A stretch of 49,995 bases of DNA from NCBI RefSeq assembly GCF_000260435.1, contig NZ_BACQ01000037.1, positions 1 to 49,995 on the forward strand. The letters are read 5' to 3'. The position numbers were made by a program, and so were the translations under genes. The stretch comes from Lacticaseibacillus zeae DSM 20178 = KCTC 3804 (GTDB taxonomy: Bacteria > Bacillota > Bacilli > Lactobacillales > Lactobacillaceae). Each line of letters opens with the position of its first letter. Within the stretch, counting starts at the first letter, position 1. Positions 1 through 8,959 of the stretch are shown here, piece by piece. The notes beneath the pieces are model-generated. The model had not been told where the DNA came from. It saw only the letters and a program-made list of their open reading frames with translations, and did no database searches.

Positions 1-102
1 TACTTTCCACACGCGATTTGCAGTGCAGAAAGTATGCCCGTTTTTATATTGTGTTTGTGAATGGTGTCTTAGCATCTGAACACGGTTGCCACAGGCAGTC
101 AC

Positions 103-612
103 TTAAACCCGCGACGGCAAGTCAATCTCGGCTTTGGCCAAAACATGGCCTTTCATCGCATGGCGGGCTTCATTCAACCAGAAGCCGGGTTGGAGCGGCA
201 ACTTGGTGTCTAAAGCAAAAATCATCAATGTGTAATCATGATTCTTGTCGGGCGGTTGCGGCCCCACGTAACCTTGCTGCGTGAATGGATCAGTATTGCC
301 AACCAAGTGGCCTGCAGAAGCATTTTTGCCTTCAACCATTGGAATCTGATCGCTGTGACTCGCGCCAACCGGGATCGACGTGACATTGGCAGGAATGTTT
401 GCCGCATTCCAGTGAATCCACGGCAGTCCGCCGACTGGAACCGCGTCATAGTCGAGGAGCCAAAGTGCGAAACTGACGGTGCCTTCCGGAGCATCTTCAA
501 TCGTAAATGGAAAACTCGTGATCGGATAGCCATTCTTGACGTCGGCACCAGTGGCATACTTGCCATAACGATCGGCCAGCATTCCATTGACAAGTGGAAC
601 GGATAGTTTCAT
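103..612 (-). CDS. YbhB/YbcL family (PEBP / Raf kinase inhibitor-like) protein
   Basis: A 169-residue cytoplasmic protein of the phosphatidylethanolamine-binding-protein fold. The segment GYVGPQPPDKNHDYTLMIFA near residues 125-145 matches the family's ligand-pocket motif (GPxPPxxxHxY followed by FALD). The start at 612 is chosen because a GGGGAGG ribosome site lies about 7 bases upstream; the longer open frame to 672 adds 20 residues with no ribosome site. Bacterial members have no agreed function, so nothing more specific is claimed. It stands alone and diverges from the next gene. Confidence 0.85.
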   Translation of the reverse strand: MKLSVPLVNGMLADRYGKYATGADVKNGYPITSFPFTIEDAPEGTVSFALWLLDYDAVPVGGLPWIHWNAANIPANVTSIPVGASHSDQIPMVEGKNASAGHLVGNTDPFTQQGYVGPQPPDKNHDYTLMIFALDTKLPLQPGFWLNEARHAMKGHVLAKAEIDLPSRV

Positions 613-752
613 TTGAATTTCCTCCCCTTTATCGCTACCTTTATGATAGTAGATTGAAATTACGAAAGCCAATTTCGGATTAAAAACATTTTTATTGCCA
701 CAAGAAGCTCAAGCAGACCAACTTGAGCCATAACAAAGAGTTTTGAGTAAAC

Positions 753-1679
753 ATGCAAAAAGATGTCCAGGCATTACTTGATGAAGTGAAAAGTCACTAC
801 GATCACCCGCTGGAAGTGGCGATTAACGGGGAAGCAAGCGGCGTGCTGACCCATGATCAAAGCCATCAGCGCCTGAAAAAAGATGGTACGCTAGAGGTGG
901 TTGTGACTGATACAACAGACGTGGCATATACATTAAGTCACGAACTGCTGCACTTATTGTTCCAGATGAAAGGCTACCCGCAGTTGCAATTTCATTTACT
1001 GAGCGGCGATCCGCAGGTGGATGATCAGCTTTATGCCACGAGTACCGCTTTATATAACGCTGCAGTGCACATGCTGGTGGTGGCTTGGCAACGCGAACAT
1101 GGCCTGCTGACAGACAAGGTAGTTGCGCAAGTGTTGGCAGGCTTCAAGCAGAATGTGCCGGCTGAGGCCAACGATCAGCTGGTAATTTACCGCATTCTGT
1201 CGTTGCTGGATCTTTTAGGCTTTTTGGACGGGCAGCTACCCGATGAGTTGGCAAGCGCGTATCCGCAAGCGTTGCCGTATGCCCAAGAGTTGTTCGGGCT
1301 GCTAGATGACCAGAAACTTGCCTCACCATTTGGCCTGCGCCGGGCGATTGTGCACCTGTTTGAGCGTTTCGATGCCCAAATTGAGAAGTTAGGCTACCAG
1401 CCGACCAATGACCATGAATTCGCCACGGTGTCGCCGGTTTTATCCAAGCGGCAATTGCGGCTCACACTCGATCAGGTTTACCTCATCAAACACAGCAGCT
1501 ATCGCGATCGGGACACGAAACAACCTGCCTATGTCGCAATGGGGCGCAGCGACGACCAAAATGCCTTCGTGCTACCACTACCTGAAAAAGAAACAACGCC
1601 AGAAGCTTTCCAACAGCTGTATCAACAGCCGCTAGACAGCGTTCTGACGAAGTATGGTCTCGATTTTACCATCCGTTAA
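753..1679 (+). CDS. HELLH-motif protein, annotated in lactobacilli as IpaB/EvcA family
   Basis: A 308-residue soluble protein. Residues 63-67 read HELLH, a perfect HExxH zinc-metallopeptidase motif inside a helix that follows a beta-strand-rich region, so it may be a zincin-like peptidase. No clear third zinc ligand was identified by eye. I recall similar Lactobacillus proteins carrying the name IpaB/EvcA family, which is only a label. There is no signal peptide or membrane segment. Its stop codon overlaps that of the convergent small gene at 1676-1822. Function unknown. Confidence 0.75.
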   Translation: MQKDVQALLDEVKSHYDHPLEVAINGEASGVLTHDQSHQRLKKDGTLEVVVTDTTDVAYTLSHELLHLLFQMKGYPQLQFHLLSGDPQVDDQLYATSTALYNAAVHMLVVAWQREHGLLTDKVVAQVLAGFKQNVPAEANDQLVIYRILSLLDLLGFLDGQLPDELASAYPQALPYAQELFGLLDDQKLASPFGLRRAIVHLFERFDAQIEKLGYQPTNDHEFATVSPVLSKRQLRLTLDQVYLIKHSSYRDRDTKQPAYVAMGRSDDQNAFVLPLPEKETTPEAFQQLYQQPLDSVLTKYGLDFTIR

Positions 1680-1822
1680 TGCCGGCCAAAATTAATGAAG
1701 AAGCCGTTCGTCACGGACTGAATACCAAGCATCACAACCTGGTAGAAGACGAAAAGGAAGAAAATGAGGACTAGGACCATAAACAAATAACTAAAAAAGT
1801 GCGACCACCGAAAGGACTTCAT
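1676..1822 (-). CDS. Small single-pass membrane protein (48 aa)
   Basis: The product starts MKSFRWSHFF and has one strongly hydrophobic stretch at residues 10-33 (YLFMVLVLIFFLFVFYQVVM), flanked by basic residues at the N-terminus. The start at 1822 has an AAAGGGG ribosome site about 9 bases upstream. The open frame runs on to 1951, but that extension has no ribosome site. The gene is convergent with, and overlaps by 4 bases, the HELLH gene. Function unknown; it is not recognisably DltX. Confidence 0.55.
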   Translation of the reverse strand: MKSFRWSHFFSYLFMVLVLIFFLFVFYQVVMLGIQSVTNGFFINFGRH

Positions 1823-2029
1823 GGTATTAAGACCCCTTTCTACAATGTTTCTTATAAATAATATTACACCTTTTACGCCTAGGGTGACGAATTTGTTCCA
1901 AATCATCCAGCGCGATAGTGACAGTTTCACTAATTGGTGACTGGCGGGCAAGCTAAGCGTTTTGCCTAGTGTGAGGTGAATTTTTCTTTAAGAATGTTGC
2001 GCTGTTCAGCGTGTTAGGAGATGGAAGCA

Positions 2030-2722
2030 ATGTTTGATTTGCAAACCGCGATTGATCAAGCCAAACGGATCACGTTTATGACCGGGGCTGGCGTTTCAAC
2101 GGCTTCGGGAATTCCGGATTATCGATCAAAAGGCGGCTTATATGCCGATAAGGTTGACCCAGAGTATGCATTATCAATTGACAATCTGCAGGCCCATCAC
2201 GAGGACTTTCATAAGTTTGTCGTCGAGAACATGTATTATCCCGATGCCAAGCCGAATGTCATTCATGAAAAAATGGCGGCCATCACCAACCAAAAAGGTA
2301 CGATTGTCACGCAAAATGTTGACGGACTTGATCGTAAGGCCGGCGCCAAACATGTGGTGGAATTTCATGGCAATCTTTATCGGATTTATTGTCAAATCTG
2401 TCGCAAACAATTTGACTATCAGACGTATTTGAAAAGTGACGTACATGCAGCAGACGGTGGTGTTTTACGGCCGGATATTGTCTTATACGGTGAACCGATT
2501 AATCCGGATACGGTTAATGCTGCCATTAATGCCATTGCGCAGGCAGACTTGCTGATTGTCGTGGGGACAAGTTTTGTCGTGTATCCATTTGCCGGGCTTA
2601 TCGGCTATGCGCAGCCGGATGCAACGATTGTGGCCGTGAACCGCGAACGGATTGCTTTGCCGGAAGGGGCGCAGATGGTCCTGGGGGATGCAGTTGACGT
2701 TTTTGCCAAGTTGCACGTCTAG
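2030..2722 (+). CDS. Sir2-family NAD-dependent protein deacylase
   Basis: A 230-residue sirtuin that removes acyl groups from lysines using NAD. NAD-binding motifs are visible: TGAGVSTASGIPDYRS near residue 18, TQNVDGLDRKAG near 99, catalytic His in EFHGN near 116, and VVGTSFVVYPFAG. Only one Cys pair (CQIC) of the usual four zinc ligands is present; the second pair, normally just before LRPDIVLYGE, is replaced by HAADGG. AGGAG at 2016-2020 fits the ATG at 2030 (9-base gap) better than the ATG at 2021, which directly touches it. The role in this organism is not shown by context. Confidence 0.9.
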   Translation: MFDLQTAIDQAKRITFMTGAGVSTASGIPDYRSKGGLYADKVDPEYALSIDNLQAHHEDFHKFVVENMYYPDAKPNVIHEKMAAITNQKGTIVTQNVDGLDRKAGAKHVVEFHGNLYRIYCQICRKQFDYQTYLKSDVHAADGGVLRPDIVLYGEPINPDTVNAAINAIAQADLLIVVGTSFVVYPFAGLIGYAQPDATIVAVNRERIALPEGAQMVLGDAVDVFAKLHV

Positions 2723-2756
2723 TCACGGACAATCATGACGAAAAGGGGATTTGACG

Positions 2757-3353
2757 GTGAGTAAAGGACGCTTGGAGGCATTTACCGATGCGGTCATCGC
2801 GATTATTTTAACGATCTTGGTGTTGGAATTAAATCCACCTCACAGTGGCTCACTGGCGTCGCTTTGGGCATTAAGATGAAGGTTTGGAATTTATTTAGTT
2901 TCATTTCTGACGCTGATCGTTTATTGGAACAATCACCATCATTTGTTCCAATTGGTGAACCGGATCGACTGGCGCGTGATGTGGGCGAATTCGTTTTTCA
3001 TGCTGGCTATTTCGATGTTCCCGTTTGCCACCAGTTGGGTCGGCGAAGGACATGTGGACGCGTTCGGGCCGGAGCTGATTTATGGTTTTGTTGTGTTCAT
3101 GTCGAATGTCAGTTACCTTCTTCTGGTGGTCACTTTACGGCACGTAAACGGCGCAACCTCTGCGTTGGTGAAGCTATACGGCCATCAGCATGACTGGAAA
3201 GCGGTCGGTTCGATTATTATTGCATTCATCGCGATGATTTTGGCTTTGCTTTGGCCGCCATTAACGATCATACTGGACTTGTTAATGTTATTGTTGTGGG
3301 CAATTCCGGACCAACGCGTTGAGCGACATCTATTACGTGGTCCAAAAGAGTGA
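2757..3353 (+). pseudogene. TMEM175-type potassium channel, interrupted by an in-frame TGA
   Basis: From the GTG at 2757 (AAAAGGGG ribosome site at 2741-2748) the frame encodes MSKGRLEAFTDAVIAIILTI, the TMEM175 first helix with its RxxxF(S/T)D signature. At codon 41 (2877-2879) there is a TGA. The same frame then continues without any shift for 158 codons (RFGIYLVSFLTLIVYWNNHH onward) to the stop at 3353, supplying helices 2-6. Full length would be 198 residues, normal for the one-repeat bacterial channel. A single C-to-T change of a CGA Arg codon would explain it. Internal restart at ATG 2943 would lack the pore helix. A sequencing error cannot be excluded. Confidence 0.8.
2877..2879 (+). 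other. Premature TGA within TMEM175 frame
   Basis: Codon 41 of the frame that opens at 2757. Both flanks (ASLWALR before, RFGIYLV after) are in the same frame and belong to one TMEM175 sequence, so this is a nonsense change and not a frameshift. Confidence 0.8.
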
Positions 3354-3355
3354 GT

Positions 3356-3476
3356 GAGCGTGAGCAGGAGCGCTTAGAAATCGGAGTGTAAGTGGCCTTG
3401 AAGCCTCAATGGCTGGGCTTTGGCCATTGAGGCTTCAAGGTCCTTACACGTAGATTTCTGCGACTGCGAACGCGTT
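3356..3476 (-). repeat. Palindromic intergenic repeat, copy A (reverse orientation)
   Basis: About 121 bp running from GAGCGTGAGC to GAACGCGTT. The outer arms share AGAAATCGGAGTGTAAGTGG and TCCTTACACGTAGATTTCTG, which pair imperfectly. The centre is a perfect 17-bp hairpin (3396-3412 with 3424-3440: CCTTGAAGCCTCAATGG). It is the same family as the copies at 26.2, 37.6 and 43.4 kb. It lies directly after the TMEM175 pseudogene stop and 23 bases before the dehydrogenase start, in the opposite orientation to both genes. Confidence 0.8.
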
Positions 3477-3499
3477 ATGATGAAAGGAGATTTTTTAAT

Positions 3500-4405
3500 A
3501 TGGCAAGAACGATTGGTATCATTGGCATTGGCCATGTCGGTGTGACGACGGCATTCAATTTGGTTAGCAAAGGTGTTGCGGACAAACTGGTGTTAATTGA
3601 CCAGAAAGCCGAATTGGCTGAAGGCGAAAGTTATGATTTGAAAGATGCGTTAGGCGGCTTGCCAACGTATACGGAGATTGTGGTCAATGATTACGATGCG
3701 TTGAAAGACGCGGACGTGGTGATTTCTGCAGTCGGTAATATCGGCGCGATTTCAAATGGCGACCGGATTGGCGAGACCAAAACTTCCAAGGCGGCGTTGG
3801 ATGATGTTGCACCGAAGCTGAAGGCGTCTGGCTTCCATGGCGTCTTGCTAGATATTACGAATCCCTGCGATGCGGTGACTAGCTATTGGCAGTACTTGCT
3901 TGATTTGCCGAAATCCCAGATTATCGGCACCGGCACATCGTTGGATACTTATCGGATGCGGCGCGCGGTTGCCGAGACGCTGCATGTGAATGTTGCCGAT
4001 GTTCGCGGCTATAACATGGGCGAACACGGTGAGTCTCAGTTCACGGCATGGTCAACGGTTCGGGTCAATAATGAACCGATCGCGGAGTATGCCAAAGTGG
4101 ATTATGATCAGTTGGCTGATGCGGCGCGGGCTGGCGGTTGGAAGATTTACAATGCAAAACACTACACTAGCTACGGCATTGCAACCATCGCGACTGAGAT
4201 GACACAGGCCATCATTAGCGATGCCAAGCGAATTTTCCCATGCGCCAATTACGATCCTGAATTCGGCATTGCAATCGGCCATCCCGCAACGATCGGCAAA
4301 CTCGGTGTCGTCAACACACCGGAATTGAAATTGACCGATGACGAACGGGCGAAGTACGTCCATTCGGCAGGCATTATCAAGGACACGCTTGAAAAAATGA
4401 AATAA
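3500..4405 (+). CDS. L-2-hydroxyisocaproate dehydrogenase / L-lactate dehydrogenase family
   Basis: A 301-residue NAD-dependent reductase of 2-oxo acids. GIGHVG (9-14) with Asp34 forms the NAD fold. NPCD is at 121-124, and the catalytic pair Asp149 / His176 (in GEHGES), with Arg152 for substrate carboxylate, is intact. The motifs around these residues (MGEHG, AWSTVRV, YTSYGIAT) resemble L-HicDH of Weissella confusa more than housekeeping LDH, so branched 2-ketoacids from amino acid breakdown are the likely substrates. AAAGGAG at 3483-3489 sets the start. No promoter was seen between repeat A and the gene. A terminator follows at 4435. Confidence 0.88.
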   Translation: MARTIGIIGIGHVGVTTAFNLVSKGVADKLVLIDQKAELAEGESYDLKDALGGLPTYTEIVVNDYDALKDADVVISAVGNIGAISNGDRIGETKTSKAALDDVAPKLKASGFHGVLLDITNPCDAVTSYWQYLLDLPKSQIIGTGTSLDTYRMRRAVAETLHVNVADVRGYNMGEHGESQFTAWSTVRVNNEPIAEYAKVDYDQLADAARAGGWKIYNAKHYTSYGIATIATEMTQAIISDAKRIFPCANYDPEFGIAIGHPATIGKLGVVNTPELKLTDDERAKYVHSAGIIKDTLEKMK

Positions 4406-4434
4406 CCCATTTCGGTAGCAATACTGAAGTCTGT

Positions 4435-4461
4435 AAAAAGACGCCGTTTCGGCGCCTTTTT
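4435..4461 (+). terminator. Rho-independent terminator after the hydroxyacid dehydrogenase
   Basis: AAAAAGACGCCG, TTT loop, then CGGCGCC followed by five T. The A-run on the left makes it potentially bidirectional. Confidence 0.85.
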
Positions 4462-4505
4462 GCTTCAACTGCCTTAAGCAGATCATTTTTGAAAAGGGGA
4501 TGCAC

Positions 4506-4985
4506 ATGGTCAAGAAATATACATTGGTGACGGTCGAGACGCCAACGGGGTGGCTGTTGATCAACCGCACGAATCCGCCTTATCGCGGCATGTGGAATAC
4601 ACTCGGTGGTAAGTTTTTGCCTGACGAGACGCCGGCTGCCTGTGCTGCGCGTGAGTTGCAGGAAGAAAGCCATATTATTATCCCGGCGCACGAATTATGT
4701 GGCGTGGGGCGGGTATTTTGGCATGTTGACGGCAAACTTCGCGGTGAGCTTTATGCCTTTCTTGGGAAAACGCCTGACCGACTTCAGATGCCGCAAGCCA
4801 CTCGTGAAGGGATTCTGGCGACCTTTTCCAAGGAGTGGTTGCTGGCGGATAATCCGGGGTTGGTACCGGATTTGCAGCCGTTATTGCGATATGCTTTGAA
4901 TGGTGAAAAGCATGATTATGCATCGTATTTTACCGGCGATGTGCTGCAGAAATTTCAGATTGCGGACGGTGAGCGGCATGATTAG
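4506..4985 (+). CDS. Nudix hydrolase
   Basis: A 159-residue pyrophosphohydrolase of nucleoside-diphosphate-linked compounds. The Nudix box spans about residues 34-56 (GGKFLPDETPAACAARELQE followed by ESHI): Gx5Ex7REUxEE is complete, but the usual Gly near its end is His. The start is placed at ATG 4506, six bases after AAAAGGGG (4492-4499); the upstream ATG at 4500 touches that site. The last 8 bases overlap the start of the DUF72 gene, so the two are co-transcribed and probably translationally coupled. Substrate unknown; mutT-like or ADP-sugar activity both possible. Confidence 0.85.
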   Translation: MVKKYTLVTVETPTGWLLINRTNPPYRGMWNTLGGKFLPDETPAACAARELQEESHIIIPAHELCGVGRVFWHVDGKLRGELYAFLGKTPDRLQMPQATREGILATFSKEWLLADNPGLVPDLQPLLRYALNGEKHDYASYFTGDVLQKFQIADGERHD

Positions 4986-5790
4986 CGTTGGTTTAACCAG
5001 TGTGGCCGACCATCCAAGCATTGCGGCAAATGGCAAGCGCAGTACTTTTGCGGACTATGCCCAATATTTTCCGGTAATTGAGTTGGATACGACTTTTTAT
5101 GGGTTGAAAACGGTGGACCAGATTCGGCGGTGGCAGGCGCAGGTGCCAGCGAGTTTCCAGTTTATTGTGAAAGCCAGTAAGCTTATGACAAAACACGAAG
5201 CCACTCAGGATTTGGTGGCGGAATTTTCGCGGTTTAATGATATGGTGGCGCCGTTGGTTGCGACCCATCAGCTGCAGGCAGTGCTGTGCCAGTTCCCGCC
5301 TTATTTTGGTGTTACCGCGGAAAATGTCCGGTATCTGCAAAACCTCAATCAGTGGCTGCCTGATTTGCCGATTGCGGTTGAATTCCGGCATGCGAGTTGG
5401 TATCTGCCGGCCTATCGTGATGCCACGATCAGTCTGTTGCAGGCGGCAGGCGATATTCATGTCGTGGTGGATGAAGCTCAGACGGTCGGGGGATCGGTGC
5501 CGTTAGTGCCAATTGCCACGAATCCTGACTTAACGATTCTGCGCCTGCATGGCCGTAATCAGGCATGGGGTCAGAGCGGTGCCAAAACCACGGAACGGAC
5601 GAATTATCGCTATAGCCAAGCAGAATTGCAACAGTTTGCCACCACTGTGCATCATCTCAAAAGTAAAAATGTGACCGTTATTTTCAACAACAATGGCGGA
5701 CATGACGCCGCCGCAAATGCCCAAGCATTCATTGACATGTTGGGATTAGATTTTCCCGGACTGGCGCCACGGCAATTGGATTTGTTTTAG
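4978..5790 (+). CDS. DUF72 (YecE-like) protein
   Basis: A 270-residue TIM-barrel protein. It begins MISVGLTSVADHPSIAANGK and shows the family's hallmarks: ELDTTFYGL, FQFIVKASKLMTKHE, LCQFPPYF, VEFRHASWY and LRLHGRN, ending in the short tail PRQLDLF. DUF72 proteins have no established activity. The start at 4978 overlaps the Nudix stop by 8 bases and lacks a strong ribosome site, which fits coupling to the upstream gene. The open frame extends to 4900, but the extra residues read as out-of-frame Nudix sequence. Confidence 0.85.
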   Translation: MISVGLTSVADHPSIAANGKRSTFADYAQYFPVIELDTTFYGLKTVDQIRRWQAQVPASFQFIVKASKLMTKHEATQDLVAEFSRFNDMVAPLVATHQLQAVLCQFPPYFGVTAENVRYLQNLNQWLPDLPIAVEFRHASWYLPAYRDATISLLQAAGDIHVVVDEAQTVGGSVPLVPIATNPDLTILRLHGRNQAWGQSGAKTTERTNYRYSQAELQQFATTVHHLKSKNVTVIFNNNGGHDAAANAQAFIDMLGLDFPGLAPRQLDLF

Positions 5791-5817
5791 ATTTTGTGAG
5801 GCAGCGTCGAATTCGGT

Positions 5818-5846
5818 CTGACAGTCTGGTAATGGTGTAGTACAAT
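5818..5846 (+). promoter_or_regulatory. Sigma-A-type promoter for pepI
   Basis: CTGACA (5818-5823), 17-base spacer, TACAAT (5841-5846). It lies 89 bases before the pepI start with no gene between. Confidence 0.6.
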
Positions 5847-5934
5847 CACGGTAAACACATTGTTTTCACCAAAATGGTTCAGCAAATTTTAATCGCTGAG
5901 CCGGGCGCATAATTGTTTCGAAAGGCGGATTGCT

Positions 5935-6813
5935 ATGAAGATTAAAGAAGGCTACATGCCGTTTCATGAATACAAAACGTATTATCGGATTGTGGGTGAA
6001 CCCAGCGCGGATAAGGCGCCGCTGTTGTTGATTCATGGCGGGCCCGGTTCCTCGCATAATTATTTTGAACTCATGGATGATTACGCTGCGACCGGTCGGC
6101 AACTGATTATGTATGATCAAGTCGGTTGCGGTAAGTCGTCGCTGCCAGAGGATCCGGCAGTTTACGTCAAAGAGACATGGGCCGAAGAACTCATCGCGCT
6201 GCGCAAATTTTTGCACTTGGACGAGATTCATATGTTGGGGCAGTCATGGGGCGGAATGTTAGAGATGTACTATCTGACAAGCTTTGACCCGCAAGGCATT
6301 AAGAGTGTCATGATTGACGGTTCGCCAGCATCGATTAAACTGTGGGTGCAGGAGCAGCATCGGCTGATCAAGTATCTGAGTTATGAAGATCGGGAAGCGA
6401 TTGCCGAAGCTGAACGGACCGGAGACTTTAACAACGTCAAATATCTGGCCGCCAATGACCGCTACATGGAAAAGTATTGCTGGGATGACCCGGACGAGAA
6501 CTCGCCTGAGCCACTGCGGCGCCCAACTAACGGCAAGCGCGCCAGTCTGATTGCGGAAGGACCGAATGAGTTTACCGAAAACGGGACGATTAGCAATTTT
6601 GATGTCACTGATCAGCTGCATAAAATTCACGTTCCGGTCTTGGTCACCAGCGGCACAGACGATCTTTGCACACCGTTGATTGCGAAAACGGTCGTGGATC
6701 ACATTCCGGGGGCAAAGTGGCATCTGTTTGCGAATAGTCGGCATTTGGCGCTGCTGGATCAACACGATGAGTTTATTGATGTGCTGGATCATTGGCTGGC
6801 GGCGAATGATTGA
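5935..6813 (+). CDS. pepI: Proline iminopeptidase (alpha/beta hydrolase, S33)
   Basis: A 292-residue cytoplasmic peptidase that releases N-terminal proline from peptides, part of casein-peptide use in lactobacilli. It matches remembered Lactobacillus delbrueckii PepI closely (LLLIHGGPGSSHNYFE, GQSWGGML, TSGTDDLCTPL). HGGPG 34-38 forms the oxyanion hole; Ser104 is the nucleophile in GQSWGG; Asp242/243 and His270 complete the triad. GAAAGG precedes the ATG. It has its own promoter at 5818. PepR-type prolinase is a close relative, so the exact specificity is inferred. Confidence 0.92.
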   Translation: MKIKEGYMPFHEYKTYYRIVGEPSADKAPLLLIHGGPGSSHNYFELMDDYAATGRQLIMYDQVGCGKSSLPEDPAVYVKETWAEELIALRKFLHLDEIHMLGQSWGGMLEMYYLTSFDPQGIKSVMIDGSPASIKLWVQEQHRLIKYLSYEDREAIAEAERTGDFNNVKYLAANDRYMEKYCWDDPDENSPEPLRRPTNGKRASLIAEGPNEFTENGTISNFDVTDQLHKIHVPVLVTSGTDDLCTPLIAKTVVDHIPGAKWHLFANSRHLALLDQHDEFIDVLDHWLAAND

Positions 6814-6896
6814 TGGTGGTTGTGAGACAGCCACTTATTCGCCATTTTTGAGCAAGTCTGCTCATACTCTGTTATACTGGAATCATTCTGAATTAA

Positions 6897-8897
<2,001 letters not shown>

Positions 8898-8910
8898 ACT
8901 AGATAATTTA

Positions 8911-8949
8911 AAAAGGGCACGCGGCAATTTTTTTGCCGGTGTCCTTTTT
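8911..8949. terminator. Bidirectional terminator between metG and the ABC exporter operon
   Basis: A-run, GGGCACGCGGCAA, T-rich loop, TTGCCGGTGTCC, T-run. It serves metG on the plus strand and the converging ABC genes on the minus strand. Confidence 0.85.
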
Positions 8950-8959
8950 GCATGCTTTG

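Noticed and set aside
1-102. Possible gene end or RNA at the window start
   Set aside because: No frame with a ribosome site, no tRNA-like fold and no terminator could be supported.
4900-4977. N-terminal extension of the DUF72 protein
   Set aside because: The added residues are the Nudix gene read in another frame; the DUF72 domain begins at the ATG at 4978.
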